Part shown: positions 41,200 through 51,545 of the stretch, one piece after another
Numbering within the stretch: position 1 is the stretch's first letter
Layout of the letters: the number at the start of each line of letters is the position of its first letter
Source of the DNA: Shewanella pneumatophori
GTDB taxonomy: Bacteria; Pseudomonadota; Gammaproteobacteria; Enterobacterales; Shewanellaceae
NCBI RefSeq assembly: GCF_023283895.1
Contig: NZ_JAKILB010000002.1
Span: 248,001-312,000 of the forward strand
Length of the DNA stretch: 64,000 nt
Direction of reading: 5' to 3'
The notes under the pieces: generated by a model
The model's database searches: none
Told to the model about the DNA's origin: nothing
What the model saw: the letters and a program-made list of their open reading frames with translations, nothing else
Translations under genes and position numbers: made by a program

Positions 41200-42717
41200 A
41201 TGCGGCAATTTAAGAATGACTACAGGAGTAATAAAAAAGCGTTTATGGATACCATTCTGATTGTCGATGATAACCAAGCCGTGTGTAATGCATTGTCTTT
41301 AATGTTAGAGCTTAACGGTTACCGTACCCTTACCTGTTTATCGCCGGAAGTCGCTCTAGAGTTAGTGCAACTGCATGATGTGGCGCTGGTGGTACAAGAT
41401 ATGAACTTCACTCAAGACACAACATCTGGTGAAGAGGGTAAAAGCCTGTTTTATGCTTTTAGGCAACAGCAACCAGACCTCCCCATGATCTTGCTAACAG
41501 CTTGGACCCAACTAGAAATCGCAGTTGAACTCGTTAAAGAGGGCGCAGCCGATTACATGGGCAAGCCTTGGGATGATGCTAAGTTACTAAATAGCATTAG
41601 CAATCTGATTTCATTGCACCGTTTATCTAAAGAAAATGCCCAGTTAAATCGAGTAGAAAGTCAGCGTATGATGGCGATTAAAGATGCTGACCTCTGCGGT
41701 ATTATTTTTAATAGCGGCGCTATGCAGCGCTGCGTAGATTTAGCATTACAAATCGCAAAATCTGATGTGTCAGTGCTAATTACTGGGCCGAATGGCGCGG
41801 GTAAAGACAAGCTTGCCGATATTATTCATGCTAACTCACCACTAAAAAATAAGCCGTTTATTAAGGTCAATATTGGCGCATTGCCGATGGATTTGCTTGA
41901 AGCTGAACTCTTTGGTGCTGAGGCCGGGGCCTTTACTGGGGCGGCTAAGACTAGAATTGGCCGCTTTGAAGCTGCCGATGGTGGCACCCTGTTTTTAGAT
42001 GAAATTGGTAATTTGCCATTGTCTGGGCAAGTTAAGCTGCTGCGGGTACTGCAAACTGGCGAGTTTGAGCGCTTAGGTAGCCATCAGACTCGTAAAGTGA
42101 ATGTGCGGGTGCTTAGTGCCACCAATGCCGATTTAGCTGAAGATATTAAAACTGGACGCTTTCGGGAAGATCTCTTCTATCGCCTCAACGTCATTGAGTT
42201 GGCTTTGCCATCGCTGAACCAGCGTAAAGATGATGTATTACCTTTAGTGCAGTATTTTATTGGCTCAGATTTTGTTTTATCTAAACAAACCCAGCAAGTA
42301 TTGCAGGCACATCATTGGCCAGGAAATGTGCGTGAGCTGGAAAATGCTTGTAAGCGTGCAGTTATTTTAGCTACGAGCTCTGAGCTTACTGCAGCAGACT
42401 TTGGCTTGGCAGTGGATGGTGGCATTGGATCTGAGTTTTCGCTTAAGCCTGCAATCACTATCACGCCTGAACACAGCGCTCATAATGAGCACAGGTTGGC
42501 GCAAGCTACGACATCTAACCCAGCGACAATTGGCGCAAATTCTACTGAACATATACCTGCTAATAATCTCAATAGTGATGAGCCTCAAAATGAAAAGGCT
42601 AATATCGAGGATGCACTCGAGGAGCATAATGGCGTAATCGCCCGAGTCGCTAAATCTTTGGGTTTAAGCCGCCAAGCCCTTTATCGCCGAATGCAAAAGT
42701 ATGGGATTGACAAATAA
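41200..42717 (+). CDS. NtrC-family response regulator of the efflux system
   Basis: 505 residues. Receiver domain ([13 protein letters not shown], phospho-Asp in VVQDMNF, Lys in MGKPWD), AAA+ domain with Walker A GPNGAGKD and GAFTGA loop, and Fis-type helix-turn-helix [19 protein letters not shown]. The linker between AAA+ and HTH is long and low in complexity. An internal ATG at 41245 (MDTILIVDD) would remove a 15-residue extension and may be the true start. With the kinase that follows it forms a two-component pair; probable targets are the CGGACACTT sites at 35924-36125. Confidence 0.9.
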   Translation: MRQFKNDYRSNKKAFMDTILIVDDNQAVCNALSLMLELNGYRTLTCLSPEVALELVQLHDVALVVQDMNFTQDTTSGEEGKSLFYAFRQQQPDLPMILLTAWTQLEIAVELVKEGAADYMGKPWDDAKLLNSISNLISLHRLSKENAQLNRVESQRMMAIKDADLCGIIFNSGAMQRCVDLALQIAKSDVSVLITGPNGAGKDKLADIIHANSPLKNKPFIKVNIGALPMDLLEAELFGAEAGAFTGAAKTRIGRFEAADGGTLFLDEIGNLPLSGQVKLLRVLQTGEFERLGSHQTRKVNVRVLSATNADLAEDIKTGRFREDLFYRLNVIELALPSLNQRKDDVLPLVQYFIGSDFVLSKQTQQVLQAHHWPGNVRELENACKRAVILATSSELTAADFGLAVDGGIGSEFSLKPAITITPEHSAHNEHRLAQATTSNPATIGANSTEHIPANNLNSDEPQNEKANIEDALEEHNGVIARVAKSLGLSRQALYRRMQKYGIDK

Positions 42718-42760
42718 TGGCAAGCTACACGGTTAGTATTATCAAGCGAATCAAATCGTA

Positions 42761-44137
42761 ATGAGCAAGCTGAGCGGATTTTCATTAAGCGTTAAGTTAG
42801 TTTTTGTAGCGGTCTTAGTGTCTGCATGCGGTTTACTATTGGCTCTATCTGGCATGTTGTTGCTTGGAAGTGATGAGTTGCAGCAAGAGATTGTCGGCCA
42901 CTCAAAAATGCTTGGCGCTATATTTGTTGTTAGCTTGATAGCGGTGGCGATGTTAAGCCACTTTTGCACTCGCAGCTTAGCAACTAGCTTAAAAGCACTG
43001 GAAGTTGGCCTACTAAATTTTAAAGATAATGATTTTAGCGTAAACATCCCTTTAAGCGGAGACTCTCAACTAAAAGCGCTGGCGAGTTTATTCAATGAGT
43101 CAGCACAGACGTTACGTCGAGAACGGCAATATATTTATCAGCGAGAACTCTTGCTTGATAAAGTCATTCAAAGCTCTCCAAATGTGATGTTACTGCTTGA
43201 TGATGAAAAGCGGGTCATATATGCCAATGATGCTGCGCGGCATTTATTCAACCAGGGAGTCAGAATTGAAGGCATGAGTTTGACTGAGCTATTACAAGGT
43301 AGCTCTGCTGAGTTAGTAACAGCTATGCAAAATCCTAAAGAAGGCCTGTTTTCTCTTGGTTCTGATACCGATGAGAATGACGCGCAAACTTGGCATCTAT
43401 CCCGAGGTCAATTTTTACTTAATGGCCAATTCCATCATCTTATCTTACTTAAACAGATGACACGCGAACTTAACCGCCAAGAAGTTGCTGTGTGGAAAAA
43501 GGTTATTCGTATTATCAGTCACGAACTCAATAACTCTGTGGCTCCTATTGCCTCTATGGTCAACTCTGGGCGGATGATCACTAAAGACTTGCATGACCCT
43601 AAACTCGAGTTAATATTCAATACTATTGAAGATCGCACCCGACATTTAAGTCAGTTCATTTTCAATTATGCTCGTTTTGCAAAGCTGCCGCTACCGACTA
43701 AAACCACAGTGGATTGGCAAACTCTTATCGCCCAATTAAAACAACATTACCAATTTAAGTTATTGGGGGATTTACCAGAAACTCAGGCCAGTTTTGATCT
43801 GATCCAGATGGAGCAGGTATTACTCAACTTGCTTAAAAATGCGCATGAATCTGGTTCTGATTTAAGTGAAGTCAGTTTAGAAGTTAAAGACTCAGTATTT
43901 TCGGAACAAACTCAAGGTATATGTATTGAGATTAATGACGCAGGTTCTGGAATGTCAGCAGATGTTTTACGCCAAGCTCTATTACCTTTTTACTCCACTA
44001 AACAGTCGGGAACCGGCTTAGGCTTGCCGTTATGCCGAGAGATCATCGAAGCACACGACGGTAGAATCAGTCTGCATAACCGTGAAGATAAAGGCTTGTG
44101 TGTTAGTGTATGGTTACCGCAGTCAGCAACCGATTAA
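42761..44137 (+). CDS. NtrY-like sensor histidine kinase
   Basis: 458 residues. Two membrane helices near the N-terminus (about 13-35 and 48-68) with a very short periplasmic loop, then HAMP, a PAS domain (about 130-230), HisKA with the phospho-His in ISHELNNSVAP, and HATPase (NLLKNAHES, INDAGSGMS, GTGLGLPLC). The short loop suggests it senses a signal in the membrane, which suits an efflux system responding to membrane-active compounds. Confidence 0.92.
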   Translation: MSKLSGFSLSVKLVFVAVLVSACGLLLALSGMLLLGSDELQQEIVGHSKMLGAIFVVSLIAVAMLSHFCTRSLATSLKALEVGLLNFKDNDFSVNIPLSGDSQLKALASLFNESAQTLRRERQYIYQRELLLDKVIQSSPNVMLLLDDEKRVIYANDAARHLFNQGVRIEGMSLTELLQGSSAELVTAMQNPKEGLFSLGSDTDENDAQTWHLSRGQFLLNGQFHHLILLKQMTRELNRQEVAVWKKVIRIISHELNNSVAPIASMVNSGRMITKDLHDPKLELIFNTIEDRTRHLSQFIFNYARFAKLPLPTKTTVDWQTLIAQLKQHYQFKLLGDLPETQASFDLIQMEQVLLNLLKNAHESGSDLSEVSLEVKDSVFSEQTQGICIEINDAGSGMSADVLRQALLPFYSTKQSGTGLGLPLCREIIEAHDGRISLHNREDKGLCVSVWLPQSATD

Positions 44138-44162
44138 AAAGCCAGCATTAGTGCTGGCTTTA
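44135..44162 (+). terminator. Terminator after the kinase gene
   Basis: AAAAAGCCAGCA-TTAG-TGCTGGCTTTA; the stem overlaps the kinase stop codon. Confidence 0.8.
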
Positions 44163-44178
44163 GTGTCTTAGCTGTTGT

Positions 44179-44400
44179 TTAACTAAACAGAGTGTTTTTA
44201 AGTTCTGATGCCGGGACCTTAAAAGGCTCAATTAACCTTGGAGGCCTAAGTACCAGTGCTCCTTGGCAATTTTTGCAGGTGAAGTGAAGCTTTTCACTGC
44301 AACTTTTACAATAGGTGCACTCGAATGAGCAAATATAGGCGACGGCTTTACGTGCAAGTTTAGCTTTGCAGTGCTCGCATTCAGTTTTCATTCTTAACAT
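44179..44400 (-). CDS. DUF1272 cysteine-rich protein
   Basis: 73 residues from the ATG at 44400, preceded by AAAGGAG. Eight Cys in the pattern CEHCKAKL...CSFECTYCKSC...CKNCQG, characteristic of DUF1272, probably binding zinc. Function unknown. Confidence 0.8.
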   Translation of the reverse strand: MLRMKTECEHCKAKLARKAVAYICSFECTYCKSCSEKLHFTCKNCQGALVLRPPRLIEPFKVPASELKNTLFS

Positions 44401-44588
44401 ATTCACTCCTTTGAATATCACGTCTATTTGTCAGTTGTTGGTTTTGGCTTAATCACTCAGCCTCACAATTTAGCTAAATGAGCTAATCTAGCAATTTAAT
44501 GCAAGAGTTTAGTCCAACAACTTAGTTCGATTACTTAGCTCAACAACTGTAGCAAGGTTCATCCATGATTTTGCTATTGGCTAGTGTA

Positions 44589-45161
44589 TTAGGCTTTCAT
44601 TGCATTCCAGAACATCGAAAAGCTAGCCTGTTTATGTTCATCGTTTTCCCATGTTTCGGGATGGTCGAGAAAATATCGTGTTGCTGCCAAAAATTGGCCA
44701 TGACAGCTCTCCTGCATCAAGGATAGTGGATAATGAGCTAGTTCGCCTGTTTTTTGCCCCTGTAAAATAAGCTCACCCATAAAGCTTAAAATATCGTTCA
44801 TAGCTTGCTGACGAATAGCGGCTGGGATCGACGGCGACATAGAGTATTGCTGGAAAAACTCCTGTTTTAACGGGTTTTCAATCGCCCAATTTATAGCGAC
44901 TTGCCATAGGTGCTGGGCGTCGGCTTTTATGTCGCCCTTTTGACTGATTTGGCCTTTTATTGCATTAGCAAACTCTTGTTTAATACTTAAAAACAGCTGT
45001 TTCATTAGTTCATCTTTTGAAGAGAAATGATGAAATAACGTGCCGGTTGCGACTCCTGCTTGCTTGGCGATTGATGCGGTTGAAGTGGCATGAAAACCTT
45101 GGCTAACAAATAGTGTTAGCGCTGTATCTAACAGCGCTTGTTTTTTATCGAGACGACTCAT
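44589..45161 (-). CDS. TetR-family transcriptional regulator
   Basis: 190 residues. N-terminal helix-turn-helix (TSTASIAKQAGVATGTLFHHF, about 26-46 in part) and a helical ligand domain. It lies 51 bp downstream of the aldehyde dehydrogenase on the same strand, so it is probably co-transcribed and represses that gene through the dyad at 46678. Confidence 0.9.
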   Translation of the reverse strand: MSRLDKKQALLDTALTLFVSQGFHATSTASIAKQAGVATGTLFHHFSSKDELMKQLFLSIKQEFANAIKGQISQKGDIKADAQHLWQVAINWAIENPLKQEFFQQYSMSPSIPAAIRQQAMNDILSFMGELILQGQKTGELAHYPLSLMQESCHGQFLAATRYFLDHPETWENDEHKQASFSMFWNAMKA

Positions 45162-45212
45162 GTAAATATCTTATCCGGACTATTTTAATTAGATTTTCGA
45201 TTATGTTTGAAA

Positions 45213-46643
45213 CTAACGTAAAAAGAACTTCATCAGTACACGTTGGATAAAGCCACCATATGGAGGGTGCACTAGCTTACCTGTGTTGAGGTACTTACCA
45301 CGGCTTAGTACGGTTTTAGCATGACTTAAGGTCAAAAAGCCTTCTTTGCCATGGTAATGCCCCATACCCGATGGCCCAATGCCGCCAAATGGTGCATCAT
45401 CGGCAGCCACATGGAACACGGTTTCATTAATGCATACACCACCAGAGTGGGTATGAGTCAGCACTTGTTGTTGTACCTTGCTATCAAAGCTCATTAAGTA
45501 GAGAGCGAGTGGGCGAGGGCGCTGATTAACATATTCAATCGCCTCATTTAAGCTGTTGTATGAGATCACAGGCAACAAGGGACCAAAAATCTCATCTTGT
45601 AGCAGCAACATTTCGTCTGAGGTATTTTCAATCAGCTGGGTAGGTACTTTTCGTTTTTCATTGTCAATCGCTTCGCCATTGGCGCTGGTGATCTGCGCCC
45701 CTTTGCTCTTGGCATCTTCTAGCACTTGCATAATACGATCAAATTGGCGCTGATTAATCACGCTGCCGTAATCTGGGTTTTCACTGACTTTGCTACCGTA
45801 CATGCTAGTAAATTTGGCTTTATAGGCTTGAATAAAGTTATTAAGCTTAGCGCGAGGCACGAGCACATAATCAGGGGCGACACAGATCTGCCCTGCGTTG
45901 AGGCATTTACCGTAAATCATTCGCTCAACAGCAATATCCATAGCAATGTCATCGGCAATAATGACTGGCGACTTGCCACCTAGCTCTAGGGTGACCGGAG
46001 TTAAGTTATCGGCTGCAGCGCGCATAACATGGCGACCGACAGTTGTTGAGCCAGTAAAAAGTAGATGATCAAAGGGTAATGATGAAAACTCAGCCGCAAC
46101 CTCAGCTTCACCTTCAATACACACCACATGAGTGTCATCAAAAATGCTGCTTAGCATGGCTTTAATGACTTTGTTGGTTTCTGGGGTAAATTCTGACAAT
46201 TTAATCATGGCACGATTACCCGCAGCGAGGGCGGTAATCAGCGGCCCAACCGACAACATGATAGGGAAGTTCCATGGCACGATAATGCCTACAACACCTA
46301 GAGGTTGATAATGCACCTTAACTTTGGCTGGAGCGAGCAGCAGACCGGCGTGGCGCGAGCTTGGTTTCATCCACTTCTTAAGATGTTTTAGGCTGTAATT
46401 TATGTTGTTAATGCAGGGCATGATATCGGAAATCATACTGTCATCGACTGAGCGACTACCGTAGTCGCGGTTTAACGCCTGTACCAGTTGCTCTTGATAC
46501 ACCAAAATCGCTGCCTTTAAGCTCTTTAAATGCTCGACTCTGGCATCGTATTTAGCTGCGGGTTCGCTAAGGTAGCTCGTGCGCATTTTAACTAGTACTT
46601 GCGAAAGAGGCTGCGCTGTTTGATTGTCGATGTGCATGTTCAT
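45213..46643 (-). CDS. Aldehyde dehydrogenase, coniferyl-aldehyde dehydrogenase type
   Basis: 476 residues. Glu in LELGGKSPVII, nucleophilic Cys in NAGQICVAPDYVLV, and NAD-binding GSTTVGRHVM. This Cys context and the length fit the coniferyl-aldehyde/long-chain aldehyde dehydrogenase subgroup, which oxidises aromatic or aliphatic aldehydes to acids. GGAG ribosome site upstream of 46643. The substrate here is not known. Confidence 0.9.
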   Translation of the reverse strand: MNMHIDNQTAQPLSQVLVKMRTSYLSEPAAKYDARVEHLKSLKAAILVYQEQLVQALNRDYGSRSVDDSMISDIMPCINNINYSLKHLKKWMKPSSRHAGLLLAPAKVKVHYQPLGVVGIIVPWNFPIMLSVGPLITALAAGNRAMIKLSEFTPETNKVIKAMLSSIFDDTHVVCIEGEAEVAAEFSSLPFDHLLFTGSTTVGRHVMRAAADNLTPVTLELGGKSPVIIADDIAMDIAVERMIYGKCLNAGQICVAPDYVLVPRAKLNNFIQAYKAKFTSMYGSKVSENPDYGSVINQRQFDRIMQVLEDAKSKGAQITSANGEAIDNEKRKVPTQLIENTSDEMLLLQDEIFGPLLPVISYNSLNEAIEYVNQRPRPLALYLMSFDSKVQQQVLTHTHSGGVCINETVFHVAADDAPFGGIGPSGMGHYHGKEGFLTLSHAKTVLSRGKYLNTGKLVHPPYGGFIQRVLMKFFLR

Positions 46644-46677
46644 TGACTGAGCTCCATTGGTGTTGATTAATTGCCCG

Positions 46678-46691
46678 ACTGATTAGTCAGT
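46678..46691. promoter_or_regulatory. TetR-type operator before the aldehyde dehydrogenase
   Basis: ACTGA-TTAG-TCAGT, 35 bp upstream of the gene. The ACTGA/TCAGT arms are typical of TetR-family operators, and a TetR gene is in the same operon. Confidence 0.6.
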
Positions 46692-46834
46692 TTTAATATA
46701 ATGAACTTTTTATTAAAGTGCAAATACCGCAACAAGATGTGACCGAGATCAAATTTTATTCTCGTAATGGCCCTAAAATTGAAGTAGGGAGTAATACCAA
46801 TCAGCATAAAAAACTTGCGAGTTAAGGATTGAAA

Positions 46835-47215
46835 ATGGCCAATGAAACACACGGAATTTCAGTAGGAATAGAACGCTGTGACAATGAATTTTATATGACA
46901 TTTGTCGCCATTGGTAAACTGACGCATGAGGATTATGAGTATATGGTGCCCATGCTTGAGGCCGCTATTGCTGGGGTGGATAGGCCAGAGATTAATGTGC
47001 TGGCAGATATTTCACAGCTAGAAGGCTGGGAGCTTAGAGCTGCATGGGATGATCTTAAAATTGGCATCGAGCATGGTAAAGCATTCAAAAAAATAGCCAT
47101 TGTAGGTGAAGGCAAGCTACAACAATGGATGGCGAAAATCGCTGATTGGTTTACCCCGTATGATGCTAAGTTTTTTGAAAGCAAAAAACAGGCGCGTGAC
47201 TGGCTTAATGACTAA
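46835..47215 (+). CDS. SpoIIAA-like/STAS-type protein
   Basis: 126 residues from the ATG at 46835 (AAGG site 7 bases upstream; a TTG six bases earlier is unlikely). Matches the SpoIIAA-like family found in marine bacteria: GKLTHEDYEYMVPMLEAAI, LADISQLEGWELRAAWDD and a late W..F...KKQARDWL. No phosphorylatable Ser of the anti-sigma type is evident. Function unknown; possibly lipid or stress related. Confidence 0.8.
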   Translation: MANETHGISVGIERCDNEFYMTFVAIGKLTHEDYEYMVPMLEAAIAGVDRPEINVLADISQLEGWELRAAWDDLKIGIEHGKAFKKIAIVGEGKLQQWMAKIADWFTPYDAKFFESKKQARDWLND

Positions 47216-47324
47216 CCTTAGGTATTGAGCTGGCTTGCTTTAGAGCCATTTTCATCTTCAATTAATGCTGGCACAAGTTTGTGGTTTTACCTTAGTAGTA
47301 GGTAAATGTTTGGAGGAATTAATT

Positions 47325-47756
47325 ATGCGAACTCGTCAAATCTTATGTCCAACAGACTTTTCTGAAACTGCATCGCATGCGCTTAGGTATGCAATTGAAA
47401 TGGCAAATTTTTATCATGTAGGCCTAAGAATCGTGCATGTGATAGAGCAGCCTGTTGGCGTAGATAACTATCAAATGCTGGTTGTTACGCCTGCTGAGCT
47501 GGCGCAGAGTATGGAAGATAGCGCGGCAGAAAACATGAAAACCTTACTTAAAGAACTAAACAGTGAATTATCTGTTGAGTCTGTTATTCGCCACGGTAGC
47601 GCTGCAGAGCAGATTTTAAAAGAAGCGGAAGTATCTGAAGCTGGAATGATCGTTATCGCCAGCCACGGTCGCACTGGGCTTGCTCACTTTTTACATACCA
47701 ATGTCGCAGAGAGTGTGGCAAATCGTGCTGAATGTCCGGTTTTAGTCGTCAAATAA
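47325..47756 (+). CDS. Universal stress protein UspA family (first of pair)
   Basis: 143 residues from the ATG at 47325 with a GGAGG site. N-terminal ILCPTDFSETASHAL and C-terminal nucleotide loop GMIVIASHGRTG..HFLHTNVAE, close to the ATP-binding G-x2-G-x9-G(S/T) form of UspFG-type proteins. Paralogue of the next gene. Confidence 0.9.
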   Translation: MRTRQILCPTDFSETASHALRYAIEMANFYHVGLRIVHVIEQPVGVDNYQMLVVTPAELAQSMEDSAAENMKTLLKELNSELSVESVIRHGSAAEQILKEAEVSEAGMIVIASHGRTGLAHFLHTNVAESVANRAECPVLVVK

Positions 47757-47860
47757 AGCGCACTATAGTAAGGCGTTTTAATTAAATGATTTTATAGGGT
47801 TAGTAGTTGCAGTTTATTATTTAGCAGCCAAGTTAAAATCGGCTTGGTTGAGGAGAGTTT

Positions 47861-48304
47861 ATGCGTACCCGACAAATTTTATGCCCAACCGACTTTTCTG
47901 AAACAGCATCGCATGCCATGAATTATGCCATTGAAATGGCAAACTTATATGGCGTGAGTGTGAGGCTTGTGCATGTAATGAGTGAGCCATTAAGTGAGTA
48001 TCATTATGGTATAGCGATGGAATCGGCTCAGCAGTTAGATCGTCAAATAGAAGCCGCCGCCGAAGGCAATTTAGACAAACTAAAATCGCAAATGCTACAA
48101 GAGCTAAATGATGGCTTAACCGTGCAAACTGTGGTGCGGAAAGGCGATGCATTAGATCAGATTTTGGCCGAATCTAAAGTCGGTGAAATAGGTATGATAG
48201 TGATTGCTAGTCATGGTCACCAGGGCATTTCGCACTTGCTTAACCCGAACATTGCCGAAGGGCTTGCCAACAAGGCTAAATGCCCAGTACTTGTGGTGAA
48301 GTAG
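47861..48304 (+). CDS. Universal stress protein UspA family (second of pair)
   Basis: 147 residues. Shares RTRQILCPTDFSETASHA with the previous protein and has the loop IASHGHQG..HLLNPNIAE. The two genes are a tandem duplication with a 104 bp gap, each with its own ribosome site. Confidence 0.9.
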   Translation: MRTRQILCPTDFSETASHAMNYAIEMANLYGVSVRLVHVMSEPLSEYHYGIAMESAQQLDRQIEAAAEGNLDKLKSQMLQELNDGLTVQTVVRKGDALDQILAESKVGEIGMIVIASHGHQGISHLLNPNIAEGLANKAKCPVLVVK

Positions 48305-48319
48305 CGCTAATTGAGTAGT

Positions 48320-48359
48320 TAAAGCCAGCAAAGCCTTTATGAGCTAAGCTGGCTTTTTT
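48320..48359 (+). terminator. Terminator after the second UspA gene
   Basis: AAAGCCAGC...GCTGGCTTTTTT stem with an 18-base loop and a T run. Confidence 0.75.
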
Positions 48360-48366
48360 GTGGGTA

Positions 48367-48939
48367 TTAAAAACTCGATCCTGGTTGCTGCAAGAAAGCA
48401 ATTTCTTCTGCTGTCGACTCGCGACCCAAAATCTTGTTTCTATGTGGGTAGCGGCCAAATTGATCGATAATGGCTTTGTGTTTTAACTCAAAATCTAAAT
48501 TAGCTTGAGCGGCTTCGCGATTAAATAGTCGTACGGCAACTTCATGTATAGCGCGAGATTCACTGTGCATATAAGGCATAAATAAAAACGGTACTTGCTT
48601 AGCTTTGAGCTCAGAGTCTGCGTTTACCGCAACCGCTTCTTGGGCTAAAACCAGTGCCACAGGATCGGCGGCAAAAGACTTTGGCGTATCGCGATAAATA
48701 TTACGGCTAAACTGATCTAACACGATAATCTCTGCAAGTCGGCCTTTGGGGCTGGCGCGCCAATGGTATAATTCGCCTTGCATGGCTTGTTCTAGCAATG
48801 CACCAAATCGCTCAGCAATAAGCTGGTCAAACTCAAGATCTTTAATCCACCACTGTTTTGGCTCAATCTCTTCAAACCAAAAGTTAATAATCATGTCTGG
48901 GGTAAAGGCATGCTCTAGTGTTGAGGTTGTTGTGTTCAT
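48367..48939 (-). CDS. DUF924 family protein
   Basis: 190 residues. Typical DUF924 sequence: INFWFEEIEPKQWW near the start, EIIVLDQFSRNIYR in the middle, FLFMPYMHSES and a late DQFGRYPHRNKIL. Helical TPR-like fold, function unknown. It ends 2 bp from the downstream edge of the PH-domain gene. Confidence 0.88.
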   Translation of the reverse strand: MNTTTSTLEHAFTPDMIINFWFEEIEPKQWWIKDLEFDQLIAERFGALLEQAMQGELYHWRASPKGRLAEIIVLDQFSRNIYRDTPKSFAADPVALVLAQEAVAVNADSELKAKQVPFLFMPYMHSESRAIHEVAVRLFNREAAQANLDFELKHKAIIDQFGRYPHRNKILGRESTAEEIAFLQQPGSSF

Positions 48940-48941
48940 AG

Positions 48942-50456
48942 CTATATCCAGTTTCGGTGGTCGTTATGAATAAGCGCAAGCGATTGTTCTGCAATGTCTC
49001 GCGCGGCAATGACTGAAATATAAGGCAGTGTAACTGTACCACTAGCAAGACCAATTTCAAGGTTTGCTAGGCCGCTGCGTTTTTGATTCGGTGATTGCGA
49101 AATGGCAACATGCTGCACCTTACTTAACGCAATAAGTTGCCAGCTATGGCCAAGTAGCCCGGAATGAAACCACAGGTTGTCGCCCTGCTGTACATAGCCA
49201 TATTGACGGTATTTTAGGTAAATTCCGATACTAAAGAGTGCCGCTGCAATCCACATAATATCGGTGAAAAGATTTAAGCCTAAAGCATAAGTATTAATCG
49301 CTGGCACCAGAAAAGGCAATAAACCACGACGCCAAAACCACCCCATATGGATCCCTTGGTAGTGGGTTGGTAATAATGTGGCAGTTGCTTCAATCCCTTT
49401 AAGCTTTGGCATCAGGGCACTAATATCGGCTCGTGTCATGCTAGGAATAAGCATATTGGTATTACCGCGCCCTTCAACTTCATGGCCTTTGACTTGTTTA
49501 AAGTACACTGTCCATAGCTTGAGTAAACGGCCAACTATTGGCTGATAAAACTTAATGACTTGAATGCGCTTAATGGCTAGGGCATCGTTTTGCTTAGCAA
49601 TAATACCGCCTGTGCGCTGCAAGGTATTACCGCTGCGATTGAGTTTATAGGGGAAATATTTCAGCACCGCGGATGCTATAGATAAAATAGAGAACAGAAG
49701 GTAAAACACAATTAAGGCTAACGTGGCAAACAATAGTTGCAATAAGATGCTCACTGCAACATTACTGTCGTACCAAGCTAAGAATGATTGAGCTAGCTGC
49801 AGGTTTTCCACTGACTCCCAATCTAGCTGGCCAAAAATAGGTCCTAAAATGACTGCAAGCCAAATAGCGTTATTTTGATAAAGGCCAAATAGCAGTAGCT
49901 CGATAATATTCTTACGGCTAAGGGTACTGACTTGTTTTGAATCGATAGCATTAGAATCAGCGCTAGCTGAACTTTCAGCTTGGGCTATTTGCGAGTCATG
50001 CTCGGCCATTAACTGCTTTTTAAGGCTGAGTGCATCTTTATAATTGAGTGCAGACAGCTCTGCTTCATTATTTTTAGAGCCCGCAGTTTCAACAATGAGT
50101 CGGTAAAGCCCCATTGGGCGGAAATAGAGTGGCTGTTCTAACCGTACATTTTGGATTTTAGTAAACGGCAGTTCATCGGCCTTTTTAAAGATAATGCCGT
50201 GGCGAATGATGAGCTTGTCTGTTTCGACTCGAAAGCGAAACTTAAGCCACTGCAGCACGCTAAAAATAAAGATGGCTAAGACTACACCAACAGCGACTAC
50301 AATCACCCAAGGGCTACTGAAGCCTTTTTGCCAACCGGTATAGACCACCGGAATAATGGCATAACCACTGCTAAATAGTGCTTTTAAAGCATGCAAGGTA
50401 AAGCTGATAATCGACCAAGATGACAGCGATGACCACTGGGAGAATTTATGCGTCAT
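48942..50456 (-). CDS. Bacterial PH-domain membrane protein, YdbT-like
   Basis: 504 residues with several membrane helices and repeated bPH2 (DUF304) domains, each marked by a W.KFRFRVETDKLIIRHGI-type or YKLNRSGNTLQRTGGI-type strand pair. Works as a pair with the shorter YdbS-like protein, whose gene overlaps it by 11 bp. Similar pairs affect envelope properties and peptide tolerance in Bacillus; the role here is unknown. Confidence 0.85.
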   Translation of the reverse strand: MTHKFSQWSSLSSWSIISFTLHALKALFSSGYAIIPVVYTGWQKGFSSPWVIVVAVGVVLAIFIFSVLQWLKFRFRVETDKLIIRHGIIFKKADELPFTKIQNVRLEQPLYFRPMGLYRLIVETAGSKNNEAELSALNYKDALSLKKQLMAEHDSQIAQAESSASADSNAIDSKQVSTLSRKNIIELLLFGLYQNNAIWLAVILGPIFGQLDWESVENLQLAQSFLAWYDSNVAVSILLQLLFATLALIVFYLLFSILSIASAVLKYFPYKLNRSGNTLQRTGGIIAKQNDALAIKRIQVIKFYQPIVGRLLKLWTVYFKQVKGHEVEGRGNTNMLIPSMTRADISALMPKLKGIEATATLLPTHYQGIHMGWFWRRGLLPFLVPAINTYALGLNLFTDIMWIAAALFSIGIYLKYRQYGYVQQGDNLWFHSGLLGHSWQLIALSKVQHVAISQSPNQKRSGLANLEIGLASGTVTLPYISVIAARDIAEQSLALIHNDHRNWI

Positions 50457-51321
50457 TATCGCTATTTCCCAAGGTTGGCTGCTCAGACTGACTCGTTATA
50501 GTGTCTTTTTCTGGTGTTATGCTTGTTTGATTTGAGTCTGTTTGAGCTGAGGTCGTTGGATTGGCTTTGGCAGCTTGATTTAACAGGTGCTGGCGCAATT
50601 GTTCTGCTGTTTGCTGCTCTATCCCTGGCAGTTCTATTTCGGCTGAGCCACTGCCGGCACTGAAGCATTTTATGGTGGCGAGGTTAAAGTGTCGCTCTAG
50701 CGGGCCGTGAGAAAGACTCACATGTTGCAGCCTTGAGTAGGGGAGTGAGGTGCGTTTAACCCACCAAAATCCTTGCTGCATTATTAGCTCATGTTCACAA
50801 ACGGCGTAAGCAAGTGATTTAGCATGCTGATAGCGCACATAGCTCACAACACTAATCACGATAAACGCCGCAACGCTAATACCGAGAACCTTGGCTAAAT
50901 AGAAGTCTCCAGGCAGTATGATTACCAACGAAGCTACAATGAGTAAAACACAGGTAAAGATCAGGCTTTCTGTGTTTACTTGGGTATAGTGATTTTCATG
51001 AACGGGCTCGAGAGCTACTTGTTCAAAGCCTTGCCATTGCTGCTGAGCAAGCCGCTGATGATTGGCTGCCACGGGGCTAGGTTTTGCTGCGCTGCTAGAT
51101 TCTGCTGCGCAGCTGTGTTCTGTTGTGGCTGTGTCTGACGGCTCTGGTTTTGTCGCTAACTCTGGTTTTGTAGTTAACTCTGGCTTTAGGCTGGGGTGTT
51201 TGGAGTTGAGAGCTGGGCTGACCTCATGCTCAGGCGCTTGCTCAAGCTTAGCTGCATGTTGCTCTGAATGGAGTTGATTTAGAGCGTCATGCTCTAGTTG
51301 ACTGTCCTTATGATTACTCAT
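50446..51321 (-). CDS. Bacterial PH-domain membrane protein, YdbS-like
   Basis: 291 residues. Two membrane helices (about 117-160) followed by one bPH2 domain (CEHELIMQQGFWWVKRTSLPYSRLQHV, in two parts). Unusual long N-terminal tail with near repeats (KPELTTKPEL, ATKPEPS) and a low-complexity C-terminal tail. Overlaps the YdbT-like gene by 11 bp. Confidence 0.85.
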   Translation of the reverse strand: MSNHKDSQLEHDALNQLHSEQHAAKLEQAPEHEVSPALNSKHPSLKPELTTKPELATKPEPSDTATTEHSCAAESSSAAKPSPVAANHQRLAQQQWQGFEQVALEPVHENHYTQVNTESLIFTCVLLIVASLVIILPGDFYLAKVLGISVAAFIVISVVSYVRYQHAKSLAYAVCEHELIMQQGFWWVKRTSLPYSRLQHVSLSHGPLERHFNLATIKCFSAGSGSAEIELPGIEQQTAEQLRQHLLNQAAKANPTTSAQTDSNQTSITPEKDTITSQSEQPTLGNSDNDA

Positions 51322-51545
51322 GTGCCACCGTTTCAGTTATCGCTAATCCGAGTTTTTACTAACTTAAGTTGTCACTAATTTAAATGTTTTGCTTAATTGA
51401 CTATATCAGCATGGCAGAGGTTGCCGCTATAGCGAGACATATTTGGCAACACATTGGGTTGAATGTGCTTTGCATCCACTTGTTATTTGTAGCTAATCGC
51501 GTAGTTTATCGCTAACTCTTTTTAATAATAACAATAGCGAAGAAT

